A stretch of DNA of 64,000 bases, from assembly GCF_025359345.1 (NCBI RefSeq), contig NZ_JANYGQ010000022.1:310001-374000 (forward strand), read 5' to 3'. Position numbers and translations under genes: made by a program. This DNA is from Mucilaginibacter sp. Lineage in GTDB: Bacteria > Bacteroidota > Bacteroidia > Sphingobacteriales > Sphingobacteriaceae. Positions 18,701-26,524 of this stretch are shown here, piece after piece; within the stretch, counting starts at the first letter, position 1; every line of letters begins with the position of its first letter. The notes under the pieces were generated by a model. It did no database searches. It was not told the DNA's origin and was given only the letters and a program-made list of their open reading frames with translations.

Positions 18701-21700
18701 TTCCCGCTAAAATGGTAACAACACCGCCTGGGGTTACTTTTTTAACTGTATTACCCGCATATTCAGACACAAACAAGTTACCGGCAGCATCAATTACGAT
18801 GCCATTTGGTTGACTTAAACCAGACACGAAAGTTGAGACGGAGCCGCCAGGGGTAACCTGTCTTATCGCATTATTATTCGAGTCGACAACATATATCTTA
18901 CCATCCGGACCAATAGCCATGGCAGCAGGTGCGTTAAACTTTGCCGAGGAACCTAATCCATCCTGGTAACCGATGTCGCTTCCTGCAATAGTGGTTACAT
19001 TGCCGCCGGGCGTAATTTGCCTAATAAGCCGATTGTTATCCGTTATGTAAACAGTTCCATCGGAAGCGACTATAGGGTAATTGGGAAACGAAAACCCAGC
19101 TGTTGTCGTGGTACCGTCTACCACTCCCCTTAGGCCGTTACCGGCAAATGTTGTTACCTGCCCATAAATATTGGGAGGTACTGCCCCGCCTGTATTGGTT
19201 GGCTGTAAGGCCGTGATAGCAGTATTAGGTGCATAAACCTGTGGCGTTATATAGCTTATGTTTGGCGGCGCCAAACCGGGAATAACCTGGTTTTTTATTT
19301 CTATATCAACAGTGTTGGTGCTATGGCCGCCTTCGTTGTAGGCCGTAATGGTATAGGTGCTAAGCGGTGTAACCTGCGCGGGTGTGCCGCTTATTATGCC
19401 TGTTGTTTGGTCGAAGGTTAAGCCCGGCGGCAAGGGTTTATCAATGGTATAGCCGGTGGTTGGTATTTTTGCAATGGTGCTGTTACCCGGATTAGTGACA
19501 TAAAGGTTACCAGATGCATCGACCGTAAGGCCCAGCGGAAAACTAAAAATGCCCCCGGCGTCTGACAGTATGCTTTCTCTACCCGTATTCGCCTCTACTT
19601 TAATAATCCTGCTATTTCCCGAATCCGAAATGTATAAGTTACCCAACAAGTCAACAGCCACCCCGGTTATTCCCTGGAAACGGTAATAAATATTGTCTTT
19701 TATTAATGTGCTTACAGTGCCGTCAGGAGTAATTCCGCGGACCTTGTTATTGCCCTCATCGGCTACGAAAATATTGCCAAATGCATCAATCGCCATTTTT
19801 TTCGGATTTTTAAAACTTGCAGCAGCACCTTTTCCGTCAGCATATCCTGAGCTGCCTGAACCGGCAATTGTTGTAACAATACCTGCAGCACTTATTTTCC
19901 TTATATTCCCGCTTCCAAATTCTGATATATAAATATTGCCGCCATTATCAACAGCAATACCCCAGGGCACTGCAATTTTTGCAGTAGCGACGGGGCCGTC
20001 AACCTCACCTGGCCCATTCAGACCTACTATGGTTGAAACCAACCCCGTTGGCGTTATCTTCCTTACCGCATCGCCATACGAATCCACTACATAAATATTA
20101 TCACTACCATCAATAGTTATGCTGGTAGGGCCTTTAAAGCTGGCAGCGGTTCCCTGCCCGTCGGTAACCTGCGATGTCCCGTTGCCCGCAAAAGTGGTTA
20201 CCTGCCCGGTAGGCGTTATTTTTCTTATCAATGAATTGTCCCTGTCGGCAACATAAACGTTTCCTTTCGAGTCTGTGGCGACATCGGTTGGGAAATTAAA
20301 GCTTGCATCAGTACCTATATTGTCGTTATTGCCCTTCGACCCATTGCCTGCAAACACGGTGGCCTTGCCGAATGCTGTTTGCGGCACCGGGCCGCCAGTG
20401 TTGTGGGGCGTTAACGGAGGTATGGGCGTACCCGGGGGATAAACCTTCGGACTATCATAACTGATTTGGGGCGCTGCCGGCAGCGGCACTGCCACAACAT
20501 TTACTGCAATACTTACAACCGTTGCATAATTGCCCGCCGCATTATATGCTGTAATCGTATAATCAGTTGCCGGCGATGCGGCTGTTGGTGTGCCGCTAAT
20601 ATCTCCGGTATGCATATCGAACACTAATCCTGGCGGCAGCGGCTTATCAATCGTAAAAAAATCAGCTGCTATTTTTCTTATCGAATTATTATTGGTATCG
20701 CCAATGTAAAGGTTGCCGTTTGCGTCGATAGCTATACCGAAGGGGGTATTAAAGGTGGCTGTACCCAAATCGCCATCGGCTGCGCCTAAGGTTAATTTAC
20801 CGGCAACGGTCGTAACTACTCCTGCAGATGTTATCTTTCTTATTTTATTGTTTTGTGCATCGGTTACGTATAAATTGCCGTCAGCATCAATCTTCATCCC
20901 GATCGGGTCTTTAAAGGATGCCGCCGCACCCGTGCCATCAGCATCACCTTGCGCCCCGCTGCCTGCAAGGGTGGTGACCACTCCGGTAGTGGTTATTTTG
21001 CGGATTAAATTGTTGTAACTATCGGCCACATACACATTCCCCGCCACATCAACCGCTATACCTATCGGTCCGTTAAATGAGGCTGCTGTACCTGTGCCGT
21101 TGGTACTACCGGTAGTGCCGCTGCCGGCCAGCGTAGTCACAACACCCAATATGCTTATTTTACGGATAAGGCTGTTGCCCGAATCGGCTACATACAAATT
21201 GCCGGCAGCATCGATGGCAATGCCCGATGGCAGCCTAAAAGTTGCCGCTGTGCCTGTGCCATCAGCATGGCCTACGGTGCCATCGCCTGCAATAGTGGTT
21301 ACCACACCTGCAGACGTTATTTTGCGGATACGGTGGTTATTGGCATCTGCAACATATAAATTACCGGCGGCATCAACAACCACATCAGCCGGGTTATGAA
21401 AAAATGCCCCGGTGCCCATACCGTCAGCAAAGCTCGCAATTCCGCTTCCGGCAAATATAGTGACGATGCCCCCGGGAGTTATTTTTTTTATCAGCGAGTT
21501 GGCTTCATCGGCTACATAAACATTACCGTTGTTATCAACCGTTAAGCCTTCGGGGCGATTAAAATTTGCACCGGCACCTGCCAGGGTAGTAACGCCCGAA
21601 AAATTGCCCTTGCCAATCGGTCCGCCAGAGCTAACCGGCGACAGCGCAACTATAGCTGTATTTACCTGGTAAACCTGCGGTGTGGGATAACTTATTTTGG

Positions 21701-21794
21701 GAGCCTGCGCATAACAAACACCGTTCCTGAAAAGGAACGAAGCCAGCATCAGAAATAAACACATCCATTTATTGCGCAGCATACTCACTTTCAT
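15774..21794 (-). CDS. Giant secreted NHL-repeat protein with gliding-motility C-terminal domain
   Basis: A 2006-residue surface or secreted protein. A signal peptide (residues 1-30, ending CYAQ) is followed by four long blocks starting near residues 33, 445, 846 and 1250, each opening with an I-S-Y-x-x-P-Q-x-Y strand. Each block carries NHL-type beta-propeller repeats (x-G-I-A-I-D-A-A-G-N-L-Y-V-A-D-x-x-N-x-x-I-R-K-I) and closes with a putative Ig module (PLPPGLTFDxxTGxISGTP). After residue ~1665 come a bacterial Ig-like segment, two Ig-like domains with QWKVNG, and a C-terminal CHU_C-type domain (about 1918-2006, VPNTFTPNGDGINDLWNI), the recognition tail for type IX secretion. It probably acts in adhesion or glycan/protein binding. 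Confidence 0.92.
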   Translation of the reverse strand: MKVSMLRNKWMCLFLMLASFLFRNGVCYAQAPKISYPTPQVYQVNTAIVALSPVSSGGPIGKGNFSGVTTLAGAGANFNRPEGLTVDNNGNVYVADEANSLIKKITPGGIVTIFAGSGIASFADGMGTGAFFHNPADVVVDAAGNLYVADANNHRIRKITSAGVVTTIAGDGTVGHADGTGTAATFRLPSGIAIDAAGNLYVADSGNSLIRKISILGVVTTLAGSGTTGSTNGTGTAASFNGPIGIAVDVAGNVYVADSYNNLIRKITTTGVVTTLAGSGAQGDADGTGAAASFKDPIGMKIDADGNLYVTDAQNNKIRKITSAGVVTTVAGKLTLGAADGDLGTATFNTPFGIAIDANGNLYIGDTNNNSIRKIAADFFTIDKPLPPGLVFDMHTGDISGTPTAASPATDYTITAYNAAGNYATVVSIAVNVVAVPLPAAPQISYDSPKVYPPGTPIPPLTPHNTGGPVPQTAFGKATVFAGNGSKGNNDNIGTDASFNFPTDVATDSKGNVYVADRDNSLIRKITPTGQVTTFAGNGTSQVTDGQGTAASFKGPTSITIDGSDNIYVVDSYGDAVRKITPTGLVSTIVGLNGPGEVDGPVATAKIAVPWGIAVDNGGNIYISEFGSGNIRKISAAGIVTTIAGSGSSGYADGKGAAASFKNPKKMAIDAFGNIFVADEGNNKVRGITPDGTVSTLIKDNIYYRFQGITGVAVDLLGNLYISDSGNSRIIKVEANTGRESILSDAGGIFSFPLGLTVDASGNLYVTNPGNSTIAKIPTTGYTIDKPLPPGLTFDQTTGIISGTPAQVTPLSTYTITAYNEGGHSTNTVDIEIKNQVIPGLAPPNISYITPQVYAPNTAITALQPTNTGGAVPPNIYGQVTTFAGNGLRGVVDGTTTTAGFSFPNYPIVASDGTVYITDNNRLIRQITPGGNVTTIAGSDIGYQDGLGSSAKFNAPAAMAIGPDGKIYVVDSNNNAIRQVTPGGSVSTFVSGLSQPNGIVIDAAGNLFVSEYAGNTVKKVTPGGVVTILAGKQGAKGNTDGVGANARFSGASYMAIDALGNIFLADYNNSEIRKITPAGVVTTFAGTGVKGKQDGQGSAATFNGPEGIVFGEDGSLYVSDSGNNLIRKITIDGVVTTFAGNGIAGYKDGYGINTSFNFPHGLAINSNGNMLVTDLQNNLVREIVTTGYVIDKDLPPGLTFDAKTGTISGTPTSLWPATTYKITGINAAGSSTATLIIEVKKSNSPGSPPVISYQSPQTYNINQTIAPLAPTSSGGAVPPINFGQTLTFSGKGTPGSANGDAITATYKQPSGVAFDAAGNLYVADYLNNLIRKITPAGISTTFAGSGDIGFSNGAGTTAVFGKPSSIVIDAAGNLYVADSNNSLIRKITPGAVVTTFAGTGTIGSANGAALSASFNTPEGLAIDAAGNLYVADTFNNLIRKIAPDGTVSTLAGSGAPGNNNGNGTGASFNMPQNLTVDAAGNVFVTDLGNNVIRKITPSGDVSTYAGSGSAGSNNGPALSASFNKPSGIAVDDIGDLFVSDFGGNILRMIDPAGNVITLAGDGVAGSLNNTGTAASFAGPKGLALDAGRKLYIADSFNNEIRTAYTLGYTIDKPLPSGMVFDGTTGIISGKPDVVSPITIYTITAYNIYGSATAKVSIEVIDGQTITFAPIPDKTVCDVDFDPGATSSTPIIYSSSDLSVATIVSGKIHIVGAGTTTITADDGRSKYPQILTVTTALVPSVTISPLSPDACALASVTYTAIPVNGGTTPHYQWKVNGQNSGTDAATFTSTTLNDNDKITCVLTSSLVCVTSATATSNEATFVLDPPVTTSVTIVSSLTGPVCAGAEITFTATPGLPALKPDYQWKVNGANTGTNSATFTTKTLADGDIVTCVITSDGKCLVNPTATSNAITVAFNPLSQCIIVVPNTFTPNGDGINDLWNITALLYYPDCSLSVFNRYGSVVYRSIGYGKPWDGTTSGSNLPVGTYYYILDLKNGKKPMSGSVTILR

Positions 21795-21965
21795 TTCTTA
21801 AATACCGCAACAACAATGTGGTATATTTAGAGAAGTATTTTTTATCAAATTTTAAAAAAAAGCACTTATCTTGATTTTATCGCAATAAATAGCCTACTAA
21901 AATAACTTTTTGATTTGATATTTAATGACTTGTTTTTCTGTAATTTAGTAAACACTTAAACATTA

Positions 21966-22634
21966 TTGATGACAAATACTACCGACAACCAAACATCAAA
22001 CAAAATAAAATGGGCATACACCGCTTTGGTGGTTATTATTACCTGGTTTGCGTTAGTGTTGCAGTTCAGTATATCAATACCTGAATATATGCACAAAGGT
22101 TGCTCGCTCAGAAGTGCGCTGATACAACTTTTTAGCTTTTATACCATATTAAGCAATCTACTGATGGTTGTTGGGTTAACCACCATTTTAATAGCCGCAA
22201 AGTCGGCATGGGGCAGGTTCTTTTCAAGGAATACCGTGCTAACTTCTATCGTGCTGTACATGACCACTGTTGGCCTTATTTACAACGTAGTGTTGCGTAG
22301 CGTATGGCACCCTGAAGGCTTGTTTAAATTGGCTGATGAACTGCTGCATGTTGTTAACCCCCTGTTATTTATAATTTACTGGCTTGCCTTTGTGCCAAAA
22401 AGCGGCCTGAAATACAGCAATGTTTGGCCATGGTTATGGTTCCCGTTTCTTTACTTTATTTATGTGTTGATACGGGGCGCCATCAGCGGGAATTACCCAT
22501 ACCCATTCCTTGATGTCGCAAAATCAGGATACCCGCAGGTTTTACTCGCTGCTGTTATTTTGTTGCCTATTTTTTGGGGACTGGGTGCATTGTTTGTTTT
22601 TATTGCCCGGCAGATGAGTAAGCCTGTTTTGTAG
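21966..22634 (+). CDS. Pr6Pr family membrane protein
   Basis: A 222-residue protein with six predicted membrane helices and the conserved features of the Pr6Pr (FAR-17a/AIG1-like) family: SFYTILSNLL (about 55-64), a histidine in LLHVVNPLLF (about 127-136), and YPYPFLDV near residue 180. Eukaryotic relatives hydrolyse fatty-acid esters of hydroxy fatty acids with Thr and His residues; T59 and H128 are candidates here, which is inference. Expressed divergently from the giant NHL gene. The first Met could be residue 1 or 2. Confidence 0.85.
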   Translation: MMTNTTDNQTSNKIKWAYTALVVIITWFALVLQFSISIPEYMHKGCSLRSALIQLFSFYTILSNLLMVVGLTTILIAAKSAWGRFFSRNTVLTSIVLYMTTVGLIYNVVLRSVWHPEGLFKLADELLHVVNPLLFIIYWLAFVPKSGLKYSNVWPWLWFPFLYFIYVLIRGAISGNYPYPFLDVAKSGYPQVLLAAVILLPIFWGLGALFVFIARQMSKPVL

Positions 22635-22780
22635 TCAAATCAACCTTATTAATATACACTTTTCATCCGGGTTTAATCATGCTTCCAGCATTTTAGGCCT
22701 ACGCAGCCCTATTCACCTATTTTTCACACATGGCACTGTAATTGCCTGTATACTAACATCTATCTTAAAAAATAAATAGT

Positions 22781-22954
22781 ATGAAAAAGTATATTTTAGG
22801 GGTTGTTGCGTTGCTTATACTTGCTTCTGCCACCCTGCCGGGCTGTTCAGTTGAATACCGTGAACGCCATGGCCGTGGGCACGACAATGGAAATGGCCGC
22901 GGCCACGACCACGATAATGGCCACGGCGGTGACCATCATTACAGGAATAACTAA
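22781..22954 (+). CDS. 57-residue His/Asp/Gly-rich lipoprotein
   Basis: ATG at 22781, TAA at 22952-22954. Residues 1-21 are a lipoprotein signal with lipobox LPGC (Cys22). The mature part is only ~36 residues and consists of H-G-R-G-H-D-N-G-type units with eight His, many Asp/Asn and Gly, so metal binding (for example zinc, copper or nickel) is plausible. A terminator follows at 22973-23014. Small lipoproteins with similar tails are common in this group, but I recognise no named family. Confidence 0.75.
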   Translation: MKKYILGVVALLILASATLPGCSVEYRERHGRGHDNGNGRGHDHDNGHGGDHHYRNN

Positions 22955-22972
22955 ATTTCAGTTCGATAATAC

Positions 22973-23014
22973 AACAAGGCCTCGCGGGATTTTCCAACGA
23001 GGCTTTGTTATTTT
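22973..23014 (+). terminator. Hairpin terminator after the small lipoprotein gene
   Basis: Stem aacaaggcctcg (22973-22984) pairs with cgaggctttgtt (22998-23009) with one G-U pair, followed by attttat. It lies between convergent genes, so it may also stop transcription of the GH16 gene from the other side. Confidence 0.7.
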
Positions 23015-23029
23015 ATGGCGATAAGCCTG

Positions 23030-23899
23030 TTAATTGGCGATTTTAGTTACCAGTACCCAATCAACCACCACTTTTGCCTGACCGGCTTTTATTTTGTTAA
23101 CCGTGTTTTGCGACATGCCGAAGTAAGGCTCCTTCACTTTATTCACCCCGTTTGGATAGCCGCCACCCAATGCAAAATTCAGGATAATAAATTTAGGGTT
23201 GTCAAAAGCCCAGCGTCCATATTTCTCTGCCATGGCACGGGTTACTGTGTAAGTTACTTTGTCATCCACCTTAAAAACTATGCTGTCGTGCGTCCAGTCG
23301 GCCGAATAGTTGTGCCATTGGGTAACATCGGTACCGACAGGCAAAAACGCTCTATAGGCTAAAGGCGTGTCGCCAAAGTAACCGGGGCCATGCAGTGCGT
23401 TGCTTGTCCAGCTGCTGTCGCCAACAGTTTCCATTATATCAATTTCCCCGCAATCAGGCCAGCGACCATTGCCAAGCAGCCAAAAGGCAGGCCATAAACC
23501 GGCACCCGAGGCCATTTTCATGCGGCAGGTAAAAGTGCCATAGGTAAACTGCATTCTGTGTTCAGTATTTATCCTGCCCGAAAGGAAATCGTACTTTTTA
23601 TTTTCCTTGCTTGTATAGCCCGGGTGATAAACCGCATTTAATATCAAAGCGCCGTTGGTTGCACCTTCCCCGGCAGCGTTATTCATGAGGTAAATAGTCG
23701 ATGCTGAATCAACATAAGCCTGTTGCTCCTGGTTAACGGTGTTGCCCGTAACTTCAACGTTCCATTTGCTGCGATCAAGGGCTTTTTGGTTAAAATCTTC
23801 AAAAAATATGGTATCGCCTTTTTTAGGCTGATGTTGCTGGGCTATGGCAGCGGTTATGCTAAGCGTTGCAGCTATGGCTGTAAGGAAGAAAAGTTTCAT
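23030..23899 (-). CDS. Glycoside hydrolase family 16 (endo-beta-glucanase/galactanase type)
   Basis: A 289-residue exported enzyme. Signal peptide residues 1-20 (ending AIAQ). The GH16 catalytic motif E-x-D-x-x-E is GEIDIMETVG with E152, D154 and E157. Conserved surroundings include GLWPAFWLLG (134-143) and the W-H-x-Y-S-x-D-W segment downstream. GH16 enzymes cleave beta-1,3/1,4-glucans, agarose, carrageenan or related polymers by a retaining mechanism. The insert-free small fold suggests a laminarinase/lichenase-like enzyme, but the substrate is not certain. Monocistronic. Confidence 0.92.
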   Translation of the reverse strand: MKLFFLTAIAATLSITAAIAQQHQPKKGDTIFFEDFNQKALDRSKWNVEVTGNTVNQEQQAYVDSASTIYLMNNAAGEGATNGALILNAVYHPGYTSKENKKYDFLSGRINTEHRMQFTYGTFTCRMKMASGAGLWPAFWLLGNGRWPDCGEIDIMETVGDSSWTSNALHGPGYFGDTPLAYRAFLPVGTDVTQWHNYSADWTHDSIVFKVDDKVTYTVTRAMAEKYGRWAFDNPKFIILNFALGGGYPNGVNKVKEPYFGMSQNTVNKIKAGQAKVVVDWVLVTKIAN

Positions 23900-23960
23900 G
23901 GTTGGGTTTTATTGGGTGGGATAAAAATAGGATTTATCTTGCTGAAATAATATCACGCTC

Positions 23961-24114
23961 GTCATGGCGAGGAACGAAGCCACCTCTACGTAGGACAATC
24001 ACGAACCTAACTGTTTGTGAAGACCTAAAAGCGGCAGATAGGTAACCACAAAGTTTTTGTTTCGTTGATTAGCATGTGCAGTCCGCCAGCTGGCGGATCG
24101 TTCCTCGCAATGAC
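23961..24114. repeat. R1 palindromic repeat, divergent copy (copy 2 of 8)
   Basis: Begins gtcatggcgaggaacgaagc and ends with the inverted ttcctcgcaatgac. The inner part is rearranged, with an extra small palindrome tccgccagctggcgga near 24082-24097. It fills most of the 420-bp gap between GH16 and the chorismate mutase gene; an R3 copy lies beside it at 24133-24174. Confidence 0.75.
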
Positions 24115-24132
24115 GTGGTGGTGAGATTGTTC

Positions 24133-24174
24133 TGTATCACCACCTTGCCCGACACACCGATACAGTGCGATACA
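24133..24174. repeat. R3 gatacagt palindrome (copy 1 of 8)
   Basis: tgtatcac ... gatacagtgcgataca, an imperfect palindrome. It directly follows an R1 copy, as at 32.7-33.7 kb. Confidence 0.6.
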
Positions 24175-24322
24175 AATTACTTGCAATAAGTACATTTAAA
24201 CATTTGCGGCAACGCACGTCAGCATAAAAACCGCCGAAAGTAATCCTGTAAATCCTTTTAATCCTTTAACGACGAAGTCCTCTTGAACGCCGTTAAAAAC
24301 AGACAAAAGTGAAAAATCGTGT

Positions 24323-24700
24323 TTATTCGTTATGCATCGCCGCAGGCTCTTCCAGCTTCAAACTTTCTTCGTGTATGGCGTTCATCAATTTCTCAATAAA
24401 CTCTGCCGACAAGCCCTCCTTTTTACCGGCTTCCTTGGCCTTTTCAACCACTTGTTGGAAACGTGCGGGCTGTAAAGGTGCAATATGGTTTTTGGCTTTA
24501 TAGATGCCTATCTCGCGTACTATCCGCTCACGAAAGCCAATAGTTTTTATCATCTGGGCATCCAGCGAATCAATTTTAGCACGGCCAGCATCAAAATCAG
24601 CTTTGGTGAAGATGGGTTTGGTTTGGGCCTGGCAATTTGCCGTACCGTATGTTATGAGTGTGATGGCGGTTACCGATACAATCGTTTTTAGGGTATTCAT
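24323..24700 (-). CDS. Exported chorismate mutase (AroQ fold)
   Basis: A 125-residue protein from the ATG at 24700, which begins a good signal peptide (MNTLKTIVSVTAITLITYG, then ANCQAQ). The mature part is an all-helical chorismate mutase: R-x-x-I-D-x-L-D-x-x-M-I-x-x-I-x-x-R (about residues 43-60), K at the K-x-x-x-x-I-A-P-L-Q segment, and the final helix FIEKLMNAIHEESLKLE. Chorismate mutase makes prephenate for Phe/Tyr; exported versions are known in some bacteria, with unclear roles. A longer ORF from 24733 is possible but would bury the signal peptide. Confidence 0.85.
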   Translation of the reverse strand: MNTLKTIVSVTAITLITYGTANCQAQTKPIFTKADFDAGRAKIDSLDAQMIKTIGFRERIVREIGIYKAKNHIAPLQPARFQQVVEKAKEAGKKEGLSAEFIEKLMNAIHEESLKLEEPAAMHNE

Positions 24701-24773
24701 GGTGAAATATATTGATGCGGCTAAAATCAACATAAAAAATGAATTTTCTTTGATGGTGTAAAGCTATCACTGT

Positions 24774-24806
24774 AAAAAAACAGCCCGCTTTGGTATAAGC
24801 GGGCTG
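24774..24806 (-). terminator. Rho-independent terminator of the M28 peptidase gene
   Basis: Perfect 10-bp stem cagcccgctt/aagcgggctg (24781-24790 and 24797-24806) with a 6-base loop; on the minus strand a run of seven T follows (24774-24780). Confidence 0.85.
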
Positions 24807-24837
24807 GATATTCTGGTGTATTTATATCGTTTTAACC

Positions 24838-26400
24838 CTACAATCCATCAAACAAAAAAGTGTCCTTAATAAACGGCTTCCTGGGCAAAAGCTCAGGGCG
24901 GATAGCGCTTTGATAAACAAAAGACGCTACAATTATTGCTGACTGTTTTAAATCCTCAATCGCCAAATGGTCGTAGTCATCCAGGTCGGTATGGTGTGTC
25001 CTGTCCTCGTCAAGCGGATCCTGGATAAACTGGAAACCGGGGATACCTGCCCAATCGAACGACAGGTGGTCGGTAGACCCTGTGCTCTTTATGGTTACCG
25101 TTGTTGCGCCCAGGTCATGGAATGGCGCAAACCACTGTTCGAATATTGGTTTGATAGCCTTGTTGCCCTGCGCATAGATACCCCTTACCTTCCCGGTTCC
25201 ATAGTCCATATTAAAATAGGCCGATACTTTGCTTTGCTCGGCATTAGGTGTACCATCAGCCTTCATAAAATGATTCTTTACATAATTAAATGAACCGTAA
25301 ATTCCCTGTTCCTCGCCTGTCCACAGCGCTACCCGGATTGTTCTTTTTGGTTTAAGGCCAAGCGAATCAAGCAGGCGCATAGCCTCCAGCACCACAACGC
25401 AGCCTGCAGCATTATCAGTAGCACCGGTTGATGACTGCCACGAATCAAGGTGACCGCCCAGCATCACCAATTGCGCTTTCAGCTTAGGGTCTGTTCCGGG
25501 TATCTCGCCAACCACGTTGTAGCCTTTAGTATCGGCGGTGGCGAACCTGCCCTGTATATTTATTGCCAGCTCAACCGGGTGGCCCGACTGGATAAGGCGT
25601 TTAATGCGCTTTCCATCCTCGTACGACATGCTTATCTTCGGGATGCCTACCGGGTCGGTGAGTTTGTAGCCTATGCCTGCCTGTACGTGTATGGTGCCGT
25701 TCACGTTATCGGGCGCAGCCCAGATACGGCCCAGCACACCAACCTGTTTTAATATGATATCTAATCTGATACGTGCTTTCTCCCTCGCTATCAGTTGCTC
25801 AACCATTGCGCGGGTTAATGCATGTTGCTCGTCGATGGTATCCAGTGCACGGTCAGTAAGCCGTTCAGCTCCCGGGCGAAAATCCAGTAATGTCGGCAAT
25901 GGACTAATCGCCAACAAAATAAATTTCCCTTTAATTTCGGCGCTATGGCTGAGCAGGTAAGTTGTATCGGCGGCCTGTTTTGGGGTGAGCAGCACTACGG
26001 TGCCCTGCTGTACACCGTTGGTATTGCCGCACCATGGCTCCGGGTAGGCCCTGAGCGGTTGATAGTAGGGCACTTTTAAAGCAATGCTAAATTCTTCCAA
26101 TTCCCATTGTTTGCCAAATTCGCCATAGGGCTCCATTGCGGCATTTGCCAGGCCCCATTTTTTCATGGTGGCCACGGCCCAGGTAGCCGCCCGGTTAAAG
26201 CCCTCAGATCCCGGCAGCCTTGGACCCGAAACATCGGTTAGGTAATGGGCAATTTCGGGGATGTGCGAGTTGGTTAGTTCAGCATTCCTGATTTTTGCGA
26301 ACGCGGCTTCATCTATTTGTTCCTGCTGTGCAAAACTTGTTGCACCTGTTGCCATCGATAAGGCTAATAACAGGCAGAGCTTTTTGTATATCATTTTCAT
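24838..26400 (-). CDS. M28 family zinc metallopeptidase, exported
   Basis: A 520-residue aminopeptidase-like enzyme. Signal peptide residues 1-24 (ending SFAQ). The M28 catalytic region shows GGHLDSWQSSTGATDNAAG (zinc His and bridging Asp), WTGEEQG (general base Glu and zinc Glu), the Asp in YFNMDYG and a final zinc His in STDHLSF (or DRTHHTDLDD). A protease-associated-type insert occupies about residues 120-260. Expected to trim peptides in the periplasm or outside. It is divergent from the two-component genes, with shared upstream DNA containing direct repeats. Confidence 0.92.
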   Translation of the reverse strand: MKMIYKKLCLLLALSMATGATSFAQQEQIDEAAFAKIRNAELTNSHIPEIAHYLTDVSGPRLPGSEGFNRAATWAVATMKKWGLANAAMEPYGEFGKQWELEEFSIALKVPYYQPLRAYPEPWCGNTNGVQQGTVVLLTPKQAADTTYLLSHSAEIKGKFILLAISPLPTLLDFRPGAERLTDRALDTIDEQHALTRAMVEQLIAREKARIRLDIILKQVGVLGRIWAAPDNVNGTIHVQAGIGYKLTDPVGIPKISMSYEDGKRIKRLIQSGHPVELAINIQGRFATADTKGYNVVGEIPGTDPKLKAQLVMLGGHLDSWQSSTGATDNAAGCVVVLEAMRLLDSLGLKPKRTIRVALWTGEEQGIYGSFNYVKNHFMKADGTPNAEQSKVSAYFNMDYGTGKVRGIYAQGNKAIKPIFEQWFAPFHDLGATTVTIKSTGSTDHLSFDWAGIPGFQFIQDPLDEDRTHHTDLDDYDHLAIEDLKQSAIIVASFVYQSAIRPELLPRKPFIKDTFLFDGL

Positions 26401-26448
26401 GTTTGTTTATTTTTTAAACAAAACTATCCCGCCTGTTCCTAAACGGGG

Positions 26449-26475
26449 GTTAATTACAGTTAAATAGAGTTAAAT
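26449..26475. promoter_or_regulatory. Three GTTAA direct repeats at 10-bp spacing
   Basis: GTTAAT, GTTAAA and GTTAAA begin at 26449, 26459 and 26469, exactly one helical turn apart. They lie in the 124-bp gap between the divergent M28 peptidase and histidine kinase genes. OmpR-type regulators such as CpxR bind direct repeats with this spacing, so this may be the site of the response regulator encoded just downstream. Inference from spacing. Confidence 0.5.
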
Positions 26476-26524
26476 CGTATCTTAAAGCGGTGATAAACAG
26501 CTAAATTTTAAGGAACTTCACCTC

